This document shows positions 1 through 6,908 of a stretch of 9,891 nucleotides of DNA, piece after piece (within the stretch, counting starts at the first letter, position 1; every line of letters begins with the position of its first letter). Source of the stretch: Bacteroidota bacterium (lineage in GTDB: Bacteria; Bacteroidota; Bacteroidia; Flavobacteriales_D; Crocinitomicaceae); the NCBI GenBank assembly GCA_024280195.1, contig JAJRQP010000003.1, positions 1 to 9,891 on the forward strand, written 5' to 3'. Below the pieces are notes generated by a model that had not been told where the DNA came from, ran no database searches, and saw only the letters and a list, made by a program, of their open reading frames with translations. Made by a program: the position numbers and the translations under genes.

Positions 1-199
1 ATTAGAAGTTTGTTCTACTGCTAATCAAGATAATCCAATGATGAACATTGGTTGTGCAGGAACGCCAATTTTAGGATTGGATGTTTGGGAGCATGCATAC
101 TATTTAAACTACCAAAACAGAAGACCTGATTATATCAACGCGTTCTTTAGTGTGATTAACTGGGAAGAGGTTGCTAAGAATTTTACAGCTGCTAAATAA
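1..199 (+). CDS. sodA: Superoxide dismutase, Mn-type, C-terminal part (5' end outside window)
   Basis: The frame opens at base 2 and ends with TAA at 197-199, giving the last 65 residues of an Fe/Mn superoxide dismutase, which converts superoxide to oxygen and hydrogen peroxide. The signature DVWEHAYY is present and carries the last Asp and His metal ligands. It is followed by NYQNRRPDYI and INW, as in the E. coli enzymes. The upstream STANQD segment has the Gln found at this place in Mn-type enzymes (E. coli SodA), whereas the Fe-type has a different sequence here, so Mn or cambialistic use is favoured. The C-terminus is complete. No signal peptide can be judged because the N-terminus is missing. 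The gene is followed directly by an intrinsic terminator, so it is the last gene of its transcript. Confidence 0.95.
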   Translation, partial: LEVCSTANQDNPMMNIGCAGTPILGLDVWEHAYYLNYQNRRPDYINAFFSVINWEEVAKNFTAAK

Positions 200-222
200 G
201 TAGTTTTTCTATAAAAAAATGG

Positions 223-252
223 TGCGATGAGCTTTGCTTGTCGCATTTTTTT
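223..252 (+). terminator. Rho-independent terminator of the superoxide dismutase gene
   Basis: TGCGATGAGC (223-232) pairs with GCTTGTCGCA (236-245) across a TTT loop. This gives a 10-bp stem with two G-T wobbles, followed by seven T residues (246-252). An A-run at 213-219 before the stem could also pair with the T-run. It starts 23 bases after the sod stop codon. Confidence 0.9.
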
Positions 253-267
253 GTTTGCATAATTTTG
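238..267 (+). promoter_or_regulatory. Bacteroidota-type promoter for the 284-1189 gene
   Basis: TAATTTTG at 260-267 fits the Bacteroidota -7 consensus TAnnTTTG exactly. A TTG at 238-240 lies 19 bp upstream, in the usual range for the -33 element. The -33 element falls inside the 3' arm of the sod terminator, so terminator and promoter overlap. Transcription would start near 274, shortly before the first ATG of the next gene. This is pattern recognition only. Confidence 0.5.
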
Positions 268-283
268 TAACTAATTAGAATGC

Positions 284-1189
284 ATGCGTTACATTCTCAA
301 AATCAAACACATGCAACTCTCTCCATCAAAATCGTTTTCAGTAATGAGCTTCATTACTACTATTCTAATCATTCAGGCTTTTACTTTTTCTACTCCTCCA
401 AAAGAAGTTGAATTAAGCACAGCAATTACAAGCAAAAAAGTCAATGCAGAGATAAAATCAATTGGCAGACATGAAGGGAAATCTATTGCTATAAAATTAA
501 AAAACAACACCTCATCCAATTTACGTGTTAAAATTCCAGCTGGCACACTTTTTCATCCAGAAGATAATGGAGAACAAACACTCATTCATTTAGAGGATAA
601 TTTTATTGCCTTAAAGCCAAAAGGGGAATACAACGGTTTTTTAGCTGGATTCTGCACAGAATCCAGTGATCGATGTCCCTCAGATGGAAACGGAATGGAA
701 ATCGCTCAAAATAAGAATCCTAAATTCACGAAACTATCTGACTATCTTAAAGGAAAAAAAATAAGTAAGTCCGTTTATCAAGATGCTGTCTGGGCAATTT
801 CTGATGGAAAAAGTGTGTCCAACATTGATTCTTCCGAACCAAGTTCTGCTGCGTTAAAAAAGTTTATGGCCACATTAACAGGGCAGGAAAACACATGGTT
901 TTCTTCTCCTCAAAATCGACACGTTGATGAAGGCGGAAATATAGTTCAAGAAACAGTTCTGATAACAGGGCAACTAAAATTTGATTGCCGAAAAAACGCA
1001 CAAGTAAAACAAGATATTTACAAAGAAAATGGGGAATCGGTTTTTATATCAAAGAGATCCATGACTGCTCAAACAGGGAAAGTAACTTATAAATTTACGA
1101 TGAGAGTAAAAGGTTGGGAGAAAGGGAAATACTATATCAGAATTCACGAAGGAGGTCATGAAATAACAAGGTATTATTTTGAGGTATAA
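284..1189 (+). CDS. Secreted protein of unknown function with thioester-domain-like residues
   Basis: I do not recognise this 301-residue protein by family. Basic and polar residues 1-21 precede a hydrophobic stretch at about 22-36, so it is probably a signal peptide for export; no lipobox Cys is present. The mature part begins near TPPKEVE. Residues 45-115 look like a beta-sandwich (SNLRVKIPAGTLF). Then come FC at 123-124, a second Cys at 131, and YQDAVWAISDG at 165-175. The final 80 residues (ETVLITGQLKFDC to RYYFEV) look like a second beta-rich domain. The [YFL]C then Q-x-hydrophobic-hydrophobic-W order resembles the thioester domains of Gram-positive adhesins, but the spacing is short and a C124-C131 disulfide is an equal possibility. 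The start could also be ATG 311 or 344; ATG 284 is used because it is the first in-frame ATG after the promoter. The gene stands alone. Confidence 0.75.
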   Translation: MRYILKIKHMQLSPSKSFSVMSFITTILIIQAFTFSTPPKEVELSTAITSKKVNAEIKSIGRHEGKSIAIKLKNNTSSNLRVKIPAGTLFHPEDNGEQTLIHLEDNFIALKPKGEYNGFLAGFCTESSDRCPSDGNGMEIAQNKNPKFTKLSDYLKGKKISKSVYQDAVWAISDGKSVSNIDSSEPSSAALKKFMATLTGQENTWFSSPQNRHVDEGGNIVQETVLITGQLKFDCRKNAQVKQDIYKENGESVFISKRSMTAQTGKVTYKFTMRVKGWEKGKYYIRIHEGGHEITRYYFEV

Positions 1190-1226
1190 CTTATAGCGTA
1201 GAATATATAGAGGATGATGAGTGCTT

Positions 1227-1257
1227 GAGTTATGAGTTATGAGTTATGAGTTATGAG
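1227..1257 (+). repeat. Tandem heptanucleotide repeat (GAGTTAT)4-GAG
   Basis: Four perfect copies of GAGTTAT run from 1227 to 1254, followed by a partial fifth copy (GAG). They lie in the 153-bp convergent gap (1190-1342) between the secreted protein gene and the nfu gene. No gene or convincing terminator is visible in the gap. A 7-bp unit in a non-coding region suggests a slippage-prone microsatellite. Confidence 0.9.
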
Positions 1258-1342
1258 AAAGTATTTTCCTTTTGCTTCGAAATGAATGAAACTCATCAAT
1301 CATCTATTATCCACTATACATTAAAGCGTTAAGCCATTAAAA

Positions 1343-1603
1343 TCAAACCACTTCTGGTAAATTAATCGCAATGACCGCCTTAACTTCTGGAGCAACTTTC
1401 TTTACTGATTCTTCTAAGCCTGCTTTGAGTGTCATCATAGACATTGAGCAATCACTGCACGAACCTAACAAACGAACAACTACCGTCGCATCATCTTGAA
1501 TTTCAACCAATTCCATGTCACCACCGTCTGCGTGCAAGAAAGGACGTAATTGTTCTAGCGCGCCTAAAACCTTCTTCTCTATCTCTTCCTTATTAATTGG
1601 CAT
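1343..1603 (-). CDS. NifU-type (Nfu) iron-sulfur cluster scaffold/carrier protein
   Basis: At 86 residues this is the stand-alone NifU C-terminal domain, which holds a [4Fe-4S] cluster, typically between two subunits, and passes it to target enzymes. The family core is clear: LRPFLHADGGDMELVEI at about 19-35 and GSCSDCSMSMMTLKAGLE at 47-64. The cluster ligands are Cys49 and Cys52 in a C-x-x-C motif, and these are the only cysteines. It has no A-type degenerate domain as in E. coli NfuA. Its start lies inside the end of mrp (11-bp overlap), so translation is probably coupled and both proteins likely act in Fe-S delivery. Nfu proteins are known elsewhere to restore the auxiliary cluster of lipoyl synthase, which is notable with lipB upstream. 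Confidence 0.93.
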   Translation of the reverse strand: MPINKEEIEKKVLGALEQLRPFLHADGGDMELVEIQDDATVVVRLLGSCSDCSMSMMTLKAGLEESVKKVAPEVKAVIAINLPEVV

Positions 1604-2687
1604 GAACTGTCTTTTTAGATTGTTTTTTAGCCTTCACAGCTTCAACTTCTTTGACAAAGATACGAACTAAATCTTCAAAAGCTTGTGCTGTCGGTGTGCT
1701 GTCTTGAAAAACTGCTGGTCGGCCCGCATCTCCTGCTTCTCGGACTCCTTGCACTAATGGAATATGCCCTAAGAAAGGGACCTCCATTCCGTGTGCTAAA
1801 TTCTTTGCTCCGTCTCTACCGAAGATGTAATACTTATTTTCTGGTAATTCTGCAGGCGTAAACCAAGCCATGTTTTCAACTATTCCAACAACAGGCACGT
1901 TAATCGTATCCATTTGGAACATGTTTACTCCTCTTCTAGCATCAGCTAACGCAACTTCTTGCGGTGTACTGACAATCACTGCTCCATCTAAAGGAACGGT
2001 CTGCACTAGTGACAAATGAATATCTCCAGTTCCAGGAGGAAGGTCAATTAACAAATAGTCTAACTCTCCCCATTCTGCATCCGTAAACATTTGCGTCATT
2101 GCTTTTGCAGCCATTGGACCCCTCCAAACCACAGCGTTATCTTGTTCTGTGAAGAATCCTATTGAAAGAAGTTTAATTCCATAATTAACAACTGGATTAA
2201 TTTTTGGCGTTCCGTCCACATCAATCATTGTTGGTTTGTCTCCCACCACATCAAACATTGTTGGCATTGAAGGGCCATAAATGTCTGCATCTACAATTCC
2301 CACTTTATAACCTGCTTTTTGCAAACCTCCAGCGAGATTAGCTGTAATAGTTGATTTTCCGACCCCTCCTTTACCAGAAGCAATCGCAATAATATTTTTA
2401 ACCTGTGGAAGAATTTTTCTATGCGCTGCTTTCGCTTCTGCAGGCATTCCTTTGACATCTATATTTAATTCTACATCTGGAAACTTTCGTTTGATGTTAA
2501 AATCAATTGCCTCTGTCATTCTCTTACGAGCATGCAATGCAGGATTAGAAATGTAAACTTTAAGGGACAATTGATTATTTTCAATGTCGATATTCTCTAC
2601 TAAATTAGCAGAAACAATGTCTTTTTTTAAGTCCGGTTCAATAATAGCACCTAGTACTTCTAAGACATTTTCGCGTGTTAATTCCAT
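1593..2687 (-). CDS. mrp: Mrp/ApbC-family P-loop ATPase, Fe-S cluster carrier family
   Basis: This 364-residue cytoplasmic ATPase of the Mrp/NBP35 family is thought to help load or transfer Fe-S clusters. Residues 1-80 form the MIP18/DUF59 domain often fused at the N-terminus. The deviant Walker A is SGKGGVGKST (104-113), followed by DADIYGPS (133-140) and DLPPGTGD (215-222). Where many Mrp proteins carry a C-x-x-C after the NM motif, this one reads NMAWFTPAELPENKYYIFG (272-290), and no cysteine occurs anywhere in the protein. Cys-ligated cluster binding by Mrp itself is therefore not possible. The segment is familiar to me from Bacteroidota Mrp proteins, so it is probably lineage-typical rather than decay. 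The C-terminus is Lys-rich. The gene overlaps the Nfu gene downstream and lies 24 bp after the lipoprotein gene. Confidence 0.95.
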   Translation of the reverse strand: MELTRENVLEVLGAIIEPDLKKDIVSANLVENIDIENNQLSLKVYISNPALHARKRMTEAIDFNIKRKFPDVELNIDVKGMPAEAKAAHRKILPQVKNIIAIASGKGGVGKSTITANLAGGLQKAGYKVGIVDADIYGPSMPTMFDVVGDKPTMIDVDGTPKINPVVNYGIKLLSIGFFTEQDNAVVWRGPMAAKAMTQMFTDAEWGELDYLLIDLPPGTGDIHLSLVQTVPLDGAVIVSTPQEVALADARRGVNMFQMDTINVPVVGIVENMAWFTPAELPENKYYIFGRDGAKNLAHGMEVPFLGHIPLVQGVREAGDAGRPAVFQDSTPTAQAFEDLVRIFVKEVEAVKAKKQSKKTVHAN

Positions 2688-2711
2688 GATATTTTGATCG
2701 ATTGATCGGTA

Positions 2712-3314
2712 TTAGCTTTTCTTAATTGGCTTAAATGACTTGATTGATTTTGCCATCAATTCTATAATCATTTTTTCATAACCTTCTTCTCTAGAGCTTA
2801 ATTCGTAAGTCAATCCATTGACAATTTTTTGTCCATAAACATGATATGATTTGTGCTCTACACCAACAGCAGGAGAAGCGTTGTCAGTACCTTTTACAAC
2901 TAAAGTTCTTTCGTAAAGAATCAAGTTTTTTTCATCAATGATGTAATTGATTTTATAGAAATCTTTGTCTGCTAGTTCCTTTTTCTCTACTTCAATTAAA
3001 TCTGTAACGTCTGCATAATCTTCGATTTCAAGTTCGAAATTCTGCCCAACTTTTAATACCCATTTAATGTCAGATTCTGTATGAATAACTTCAGGCTTCG
3101 TTGACGCACCTATATTTGCCGTTTCGTCTGGTAAGGAAATCATTGCAGGTATATCGTATTGAGCTAAATTAAAATCTTGAAACTCATAATAGTCATCGTT
3201 TACTTCAATATCTGTTTCGTCAACATTCGGTTTATCCTCACAAGAAGACAATAGTACAAAACTACAGAAGACACTGATGACAACTAAAAATTTGAATGAT
3301 GATTTTCCGATCAT
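2712..3314 (-). CDS. Putative lipoprotein of unknown function
   Basis: The 200-residue product starts with a signal sequence: MIGKSSFKF, then hydrophobic LVVISVFCSFVLL, then the lipobox LSSC with Cys25 as the lipidation site. The following residues are acidic (EDKPNVDETDIEVNDD), a pattern compatible with outer-membrane or surface lipoproteins in this phylum. The rest shows no motif I can name; its alternating hydrophobic pattern suggests mainly beta structure ending in a helix (YEKMIIELMAKSIKSF). The frame is open further upstream to a TTG at 3353, but two TAnnTTTG boxes lie at 3329-3336 and 3351-3358. Transcripts would then start after that TTG, so ATG 3314 is chosen; it also gives a normal signal peptide. 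It is probably the first gene of a transcript with mrp and nfu. Confidence 0.8.
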   Translation of the reverse strand: MIGKSSFKFLVVISVFCSFVLLSSCEDKPNVDETDIEVNDDYYEFQDFNLAQYDIPAMISLPDETANIGASTKPEVIHTESDIKWVLKVGQNFELEIEDYADVTDLIEVEKKELADKDFYKINYIIDEKNLILYERTLVVKGTDNASPAVGVEHKSYHVYGQKIVNGLTYELSSREEGYEKMIIELMAKSIKSFKPIKKS

Positions 3315-3328
3315 TTGTTCTTTTTTTG

Positions 3329-3358
3329 CAAAATTAAATTTGATTCCATACAAATATA
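3329..3358 (-). promoter_or_regulatory. Candidate -7 boxes for the lipoprotein-mrp-nfu transcript
   Basis: On the minus strand TAATTTTG (3336-3329) and TATATTTG (3358-3351) both fit TAnnTTTG exactly. They would place transcription starts about 8 and 30 bases before ATG 3314. A matching TTG -33 element at the usual distance is not clear for either box, so the call rests on the -7 element alone. The position between the 142-residue gene and the lipoprotein gene suggests a second transcription unit. Confidence 0.4.
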
Positions 3359-3415
3359 CGATTTAATGACTGAATGCCGTAATGAAAAGTAAATGAAGTG
3401 AACAACCTTTTCGTT

Positions 3416-3844
3416 CTATATGATAAGCACTCCTTTATCTCCAAGAACAGGGATTGTTTTCATGTTTTGTTCTGAAATAGATTCTGGCACAAAAATAAAC
3501 TTCTTATCGTGCATCACCAATTCTCCTGTTTCTTTAGAATCACTCCAAAAACTCACCCAAAACTCGTTGGCAATTCCAAAAACATCTTCCATAATTGGTT
3601 CAATTTTAGCGACCTCGTTCGGGAGCAAAACTTCGATAGAATGTCTCAAAGTGGAGGTTTTGATTTTCTCTCCTGTTTTCAAGTTGGTACCATAACCTTT
3701 GCTTGTTATCATTACACCTTCAATTATTGCTTCACTTAAATTAAGTAAATAAACATTATAGATTTTCTGATTTAACTCGTTGAATTGTTCAACTACTGCG
3801 ACTCCTATATTTTCAACTTTTGGTCCTGCTAACTCTTCACGCAT
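3416..3844 (-). CDS. Conserved hypothetical protein (Flavobacteria-type, 142 aa)
   Basis: This 142-residue soluble protein has no signal peptide, membrane segment or cysteine. The segments KVENIGVAVVEQFNELNQ, VYLLNLSEAIIEGVMITSKGYG and KFIFVPESI resemble a small family I recall from flavobacterial genomes without known function; some relatives carry a phenylalanyl-tRNA synthetase label, which nothing here supports. The pattern of short hydrophobic strands suggests a beta-rich fold. Its ATG shares one base with the TAA of the upstream serine hydrolase gene (TAATG), so it is probably translated by coupling and belongs to the lipB operon as its last gene. Confidence 0.8.
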   Translation of the reverse strand: MREELAGPKVENIGVAVVEQFNELNQKIYNVYLLNLSEAIIEGVMITSKGYGTNLKTGEKIKTSTLRHSIEVLLPNEVAKIEPIMEDVFGIANEFWVSFWSDSKETGELVMHDKKFIFVPESISEQNMKTIPVLGDKGVLII

Positions 3845-5088
3845 TACTTCGACTCAATTTGATGTGCAATTTTTCTTCCCATCTCTAGGTATTGGAAAAA
3901 ATCTTGCGAATGACCTACCCTAAATTTATTCTCTTCTAAATAAATTGGATTATCCAACTTATTTTTGTCAAAGTTAAAGTTTCTTTTCTTTTTAGAGCCA
4001 ATTCTTACGATAACAAGATTTTCATCAGGAACTGTGATGATGTACTGACCTTTTACACCCCTAAAATAATTGACCTGTGAATTTTCATCCATGAACAACC
4101 AAGTATGCAGGCCATATCGATAATTTGGTATTTCTTCTTTTGTCATTAACGGAGCTGGTTTCATCATCTCGCTATAATAGCTTTCAGAAATAACTCGATT
4201 ACCGTTAAACACACCTTTGTTTAGCAGAAGTAAACCTAAACGTCCATAATCTTTTGTGTTTGCATACATGCAGCAAAAAGATTTCTCGTCACCATTTTCT
4301 GTGTCAAGGCTCCAAAAAGCATCGCTCTCTGCTCCAATTTTCTCCCAAATTTTTTCTTGTGCATACTGAGTTAAATCTTTGCCCGTTGCTTTTTCGACAA
4401 TAAACCCGAGCAACTGAGAATTACCACTTTGGTAGTTAAAGACTTTGCCTGGTTCCGTAATTAATGATTGCTTGGTGACTAATTCATAAAGATGTTCTCC
4501 ATAATATGATTCTGCATTATCAGAAAGAGGGTTTTTTGCACTTTCTGTCCAATCTAGCCCCGAGGACATTGTCAATAAATCACGAATGCTTATTGTCTCT
4601 TTATTTTTGCTGCAGAATTCTGGAAGGTAATCACAAACAGCATCATCAAGAGATTTTATTTTCCCCTCATCCAATGCAACCCCTACTAAAATCGCAACCA
4701 CCGTTTTTGCCATTGAGAATGAATTGGAAACTTTCTCTGCAGAATGATTTTCCCAATACTTTTCAAAAAGTAAGGTGTCATTTCTAAAAACTAGGATGGC
4801 TTTTGTTCGGAAATCATCGATAAAATTTTTTTCTTCAGTACTTAATTCATAAGCGTTATAATTACTGTGAATCTTTAATTTAGAAACATCACTTGATGCA
4901 GATAAAGTAGCGTATGGGAACACGTCTAAATCATAAATTGTTGGGCTAATTTCTCCTCTAAAATAGGTGTTAGCAATGCCTTTATAAATATAGAACCTTC
5001 CAGAAAGGAGAATAAATAAATTGATCGAAATAATAATAACGATTAGACCAATTCCAATAAATTTAAACAGTTTACGTAGTAGCTTCAT
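3844..5088 (-). CDS. Membrane-anchored beta-lactamase-fold serine hydrolase (class C/PBP4*-like)
   Basis: The 414-residue protein has a single N-terminal membrane anchor (residues 7-29) and then a periplasmic hydrolase domain. The active-site motif S-x-x-K is SMAK at 125-128, inside NSFSMAKTVVAILVG. The second motif is YQS at 219-221 (FNYQSGNSQLLGFIVEKATG), where class C beta-lactamases have Y-x-N. The third is KGQ at 346-348 in place of KTG. Also visible are IRDLLTMSSGLDW (168-180) and YGRLGLLLLNKG (281-292), both typical of the family. These variants fit the esterase/amidase or 6-aminohexanoate-hydrolase branch better than true antibiotic-hydrolysing enzymes. Substrate is unknown. The gene lies 6 bp after lipB and overlaps the next gene by one base. 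Confidence 0.9.
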   Translation of the reverse strand: MKLLRKLFKFIGIGLIVIIISINLFILLSGRFYIYKGIANTYFRGEISPTIYDLDVFPYATLSASSDVSKLKIHSNYNAYELSTEEKNFIDDFRTKAILVFRNDTLLFEKYWENHSAEKVSNSFSMAKTVVAILVGVALDEGKIKSLDDAVCDYLPEFCSKNKETISIRDLLTMSSGLDWTESAKNPLSDNAESYYGEHLYELVTKQSLITEPGKVFNYQSGNSQLLGFIVEKATGKDLTQYAQEKIWEKIGAESDAFWSLDTENGDEKSFCCMYANTKDYGRLGLLLLNKGVFNGNRVISESYYSEMMKPAPLMTKEEIPNYRYGLHTWLFMDENSQVNYFRGVKGQYIITVPDENLVIVRIGSKKKRNFNFDKNKLDNPIYLEENKFRVGHSQDFFQYLEMGRKIAHQIESK

Positions 5089-5094
5089 TAAAAT

Positions 5095-5787
5095 TTAGAT
5101 ATAAGAGTAACCGAACAAGGTGGCAAGTTTTTGTTTTAAAACCTCAGAAACTTCTGCCATGTTTAGCTTCTTACCTAGTTCATTCTCCATTGAAGTTACA
5201 GCTTTATCTTGAATTCCACAAGGAATGATGTGAGAAAAATAACTGAGATCAGAATTGACATTAAATCCAATTCCGTGCATCGTAACCCAACGAGAGCTTT
5301 TCACCCCTAGTGCACAAATTTTTCTAGCGGTTGGTAAATTACCATCAATCCAAACTCCAGTAAGTCCATCAACTCGCCCTGATTTAATTCCATACTCTTC
5401 TAAAGTAAGAATCACCGCCTCTTCTAAAAAACGCAAATATTTATGAATGTCAGAAAAGAAATGGTCCAAATCAAAAATAGGATACGCAACTAATTGCCCC
5501 GGTCCGTGATATGTAATATCACCCCCTCGATTGATCGCATAAAATGATGCATTATTTTCTTCTAAAGCAGCATCATTTAGCAATAAGTTTTCTTTATCGC
5601 CACTTTTTCCAAGCGTAAAAACATGCGGGTGCTCACAGAAAAGAAGATAGTTTTTAGTCGGCTCTGTTGATTCTCCTTTCCGAACTTTGATCTTTAAATC
5701 AACTGTTGCTCTAAAAATTTTCTCTTGATAATTCCAGGCTTCTTTGTAATCAATCAGACCTAGATTCTCGTAGATAACTTCTGGCAT
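5095..5787 (-). CDS. lipB: Octanoyl-[acyl-carrier-protein]:protein N-octanoyltransferase (LipB)
   Basis: LipB moves the octanoyl group from acyl carrier protein to a lysine of lipoyl domains (pyruvate and 2-oxoglutarate dehydrogenase E2, glycine cleavage H protein). Lipoyl synthase LipA then adds the sulfur atoms. At 230 residues the length is normal. The signature RGGDITYHGPGQ is at 87-98, followed by LVAYPIFDL. The catalytic pair is visible: Lys156 in ARKICALGVK and Cys190 in HIIPCGI. HGIGFNVNSDLSYF (171-184) is also a family block. It is cytoplasmic. The gene sits 5 bp after the isomerase and 6 bp before the serine hydrolase, so it is mid-operon. lipA is not in this window. Confidence 0.97.
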   Translation of the reverse strand: MPEVIYENLGLIDYKEAWNYQEKIFRATVDLKIKVRKGESTEPTKNYLLFCEHPHVFTLGKSGDKENLLLNDAALEENNASFYAINRGGDITYHGPGQLVAYPIFDLDHFFSDIHKYLRFLEEAVILTLEEYGIKSGRVDGLTGVWIDGNLPTARKICALGVKSSRWVTMHGIGFNVNSDLSYFSHIIPCGIQDKAVTSMENELGKKLNMAEVSEVLKQKLATLFGYSYI

Positions 5788-5792
5788 TTCTT

Positions 5793-6791
5793 TTAATTAA
5801 AGTTGGCTAATTCACTTTTTAAGAAATCAATCACTTCGATATCTATAGGATCAACTTGTTTTAAATCAGACAGATACAATGATGCCCAATCTACAATATT
5901 GATGAAATAAATTGTTTGCTCAATGAAAGAATTTCCTTTTGCTAGAAGCTCCATTTGCTTTGCTCCTTTCTTGGCAACAACATCTTTACAGATTTCTAAT
6001 CGCTTCGCATTTCGAGGATGCATGTCTTCAGAAGTAAAGAAAACCGTTGCAAAACGATCATCTCCTCCACCCCATCCAACAAGTTCGTTGTGATTCATTT
6101 CAGGAATAGTGTGGTGCCAACAGAGCATCTTTCCATTCTCATTAAATTGCTGACGAGCACGAACCAACATGGGTTCAAATTTCGTTTCTGCATAAAGAAT
6201 TGGAACATGCCCTTTTAAGAATTTTGCTAATTCTAACGCTTTTGCTTTAATTTCTTTTTCATCTGCTACAATGAGATCTTTTGCTTTTGCAATTTCTGTC
6301 AAACGCTCTGCAGAAGTCAATCCTAATTCTGAGAGGATGTTTAGCAATTGAACAATTGAATATGCCAATGCCGTTCTTGGAGGGTTTCCACCAGGAACTA
6401 TGACACAATCATACTTATTTGTTGCACAAATTTCTTTTAATTTCCCACCAGAACAAATTCCAATAACCTGTGCTTTTTTAGAAATTGCCTCTTCAATGCA
6501 ACTTAAAGTTTCTTCCGTATTTCCAGAATAAGAAGAGCCAATTACTAAAGTATTCTCATTGACATATTGTGGTAAAGAATAAGCGCTGACTCCTTCCACT
6601 GGAACATTTATTTCTTTTGCTACCCAGCTAGAAACTAATTTGCCCCCTATACCTGAACCACCCATTCCGCAAATAATAATGTTCTTTATTTCTGTAGAAT
6701 TAGGTCTGATAGTCGCATTTTTTGCAATCGATAAGGCTTCTGTAATATTCTCTGGGAAGGCACTGATTAGTTTTTCCATCATCTCATTCAT
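5793..6791 (-). CDS. Bifunctional phosphoglucose/phosphomannose isomerase-type SIS protein
   Basis: The protein belongs to the PGI/PMI family first described in archaea, which interconverts fructose-6-phosphate with glucose-6-phosphate and mannose-6-phosphate. Counting from ATG 6791 it has 332 residues. The first SIS domain shows CGMGGSGIGG (about 41-50) and SSYSGNTEETLS (86-97), the phosphate-binding loop. GGNPPRTALAY (134-144) and EMNHNELVGW (231-240), with its probable catalytic Glu, are the diagnostic PGI/PMI blocks. DMHPRN (256-261) may supply the catalytic His. The frame is also open from a TTG at 6806 (337 residues); the ATG at 6791 is preferred as the first ATG. It is the first gene of the operon with lipB. 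The products feed glycolysis and envelope or polysaccharide sugar nucleotides. Which of the two sugars is used in vivo cannot be told from sequence. Confidence 0.93.
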   Translation of the reverse strand: MNEMMEKLISAFPENITEALSIAKNATIRPNSTEIKNIIICGMGGSGIGGKLVSSWVAKEINVPVEGVSAYSLPQYVNENTLVIGSSYSGNTEETLSCIEEAISKKAQVIGICSGGKLKEICATNKYDCVIVPGGNPPRTALAYSIVQLLNILSELGLTSAERLTEIAKAKDLIVADEKEIKAKALELAKFLKGHVPILYAETKFEPMLVRARQQFNENGKMLCWHHTIPEMNHNELVGWGGGDDRFATVFFTSEDMHPRNAKRLEICKDVVAKKGAKQMELLAKGNSFIEQTIYFINIVDWASLYLSDLKQVDPIDIEVIDFLKSELANFN

Positions 6792-6884
6792 AGTCTGTAG
6801 TCTCAATTTCTATTAAGGATAACGAAAATAATACAAAAAAGTTTTAAAATGGGTACACTTTCTTACACAAAGCATTAATAATTG

Positions 6885-6892
6885 TAATTTTG
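6885..6892 (+). promoter_or_regulatory. -7 box of the acyl-CoA thioesterase gene
   Basis: TAATTTTG matches TAnnTTTG exactly and ends 16 bases before ATG 6909, giving a leader of about 10 bases. No good TTG lies at the normal -33 distance; the nearest T-rich sequence is TTTC at 6859-6862. An ATG at 6904 in another frame is followed almost at once by a stop and is not a start. Confidence 0.45.
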
Positions 6893-6908
6893 CTAAAAAT
6901 TCGATGAA

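Noticed and set aside
1216..1297. GATGAGT (1216-1222) and ACTCATC (1291-1297) as a terminator stem
   Set aside because: Seven base pairs separated by about 70 bases, with no T-run, are too weak to support a call.
3312..3353. TTG at 3353 as start of the lipoprotein gene
   Set aside because: It would add 13 residues before a normal signal peptide and lies within or upstream of the candidate -7 boxes; ATG 3314 is a better start.
3844..5088. Antibiotic-resistance beta-lactamase
   Set aside because: The protein keeps S-x-x-K, but Y-x-N is YQS and K-T-G is KGQ, and it is anchored by a membrane helix; the broader serine hydrolase family is the safe call.
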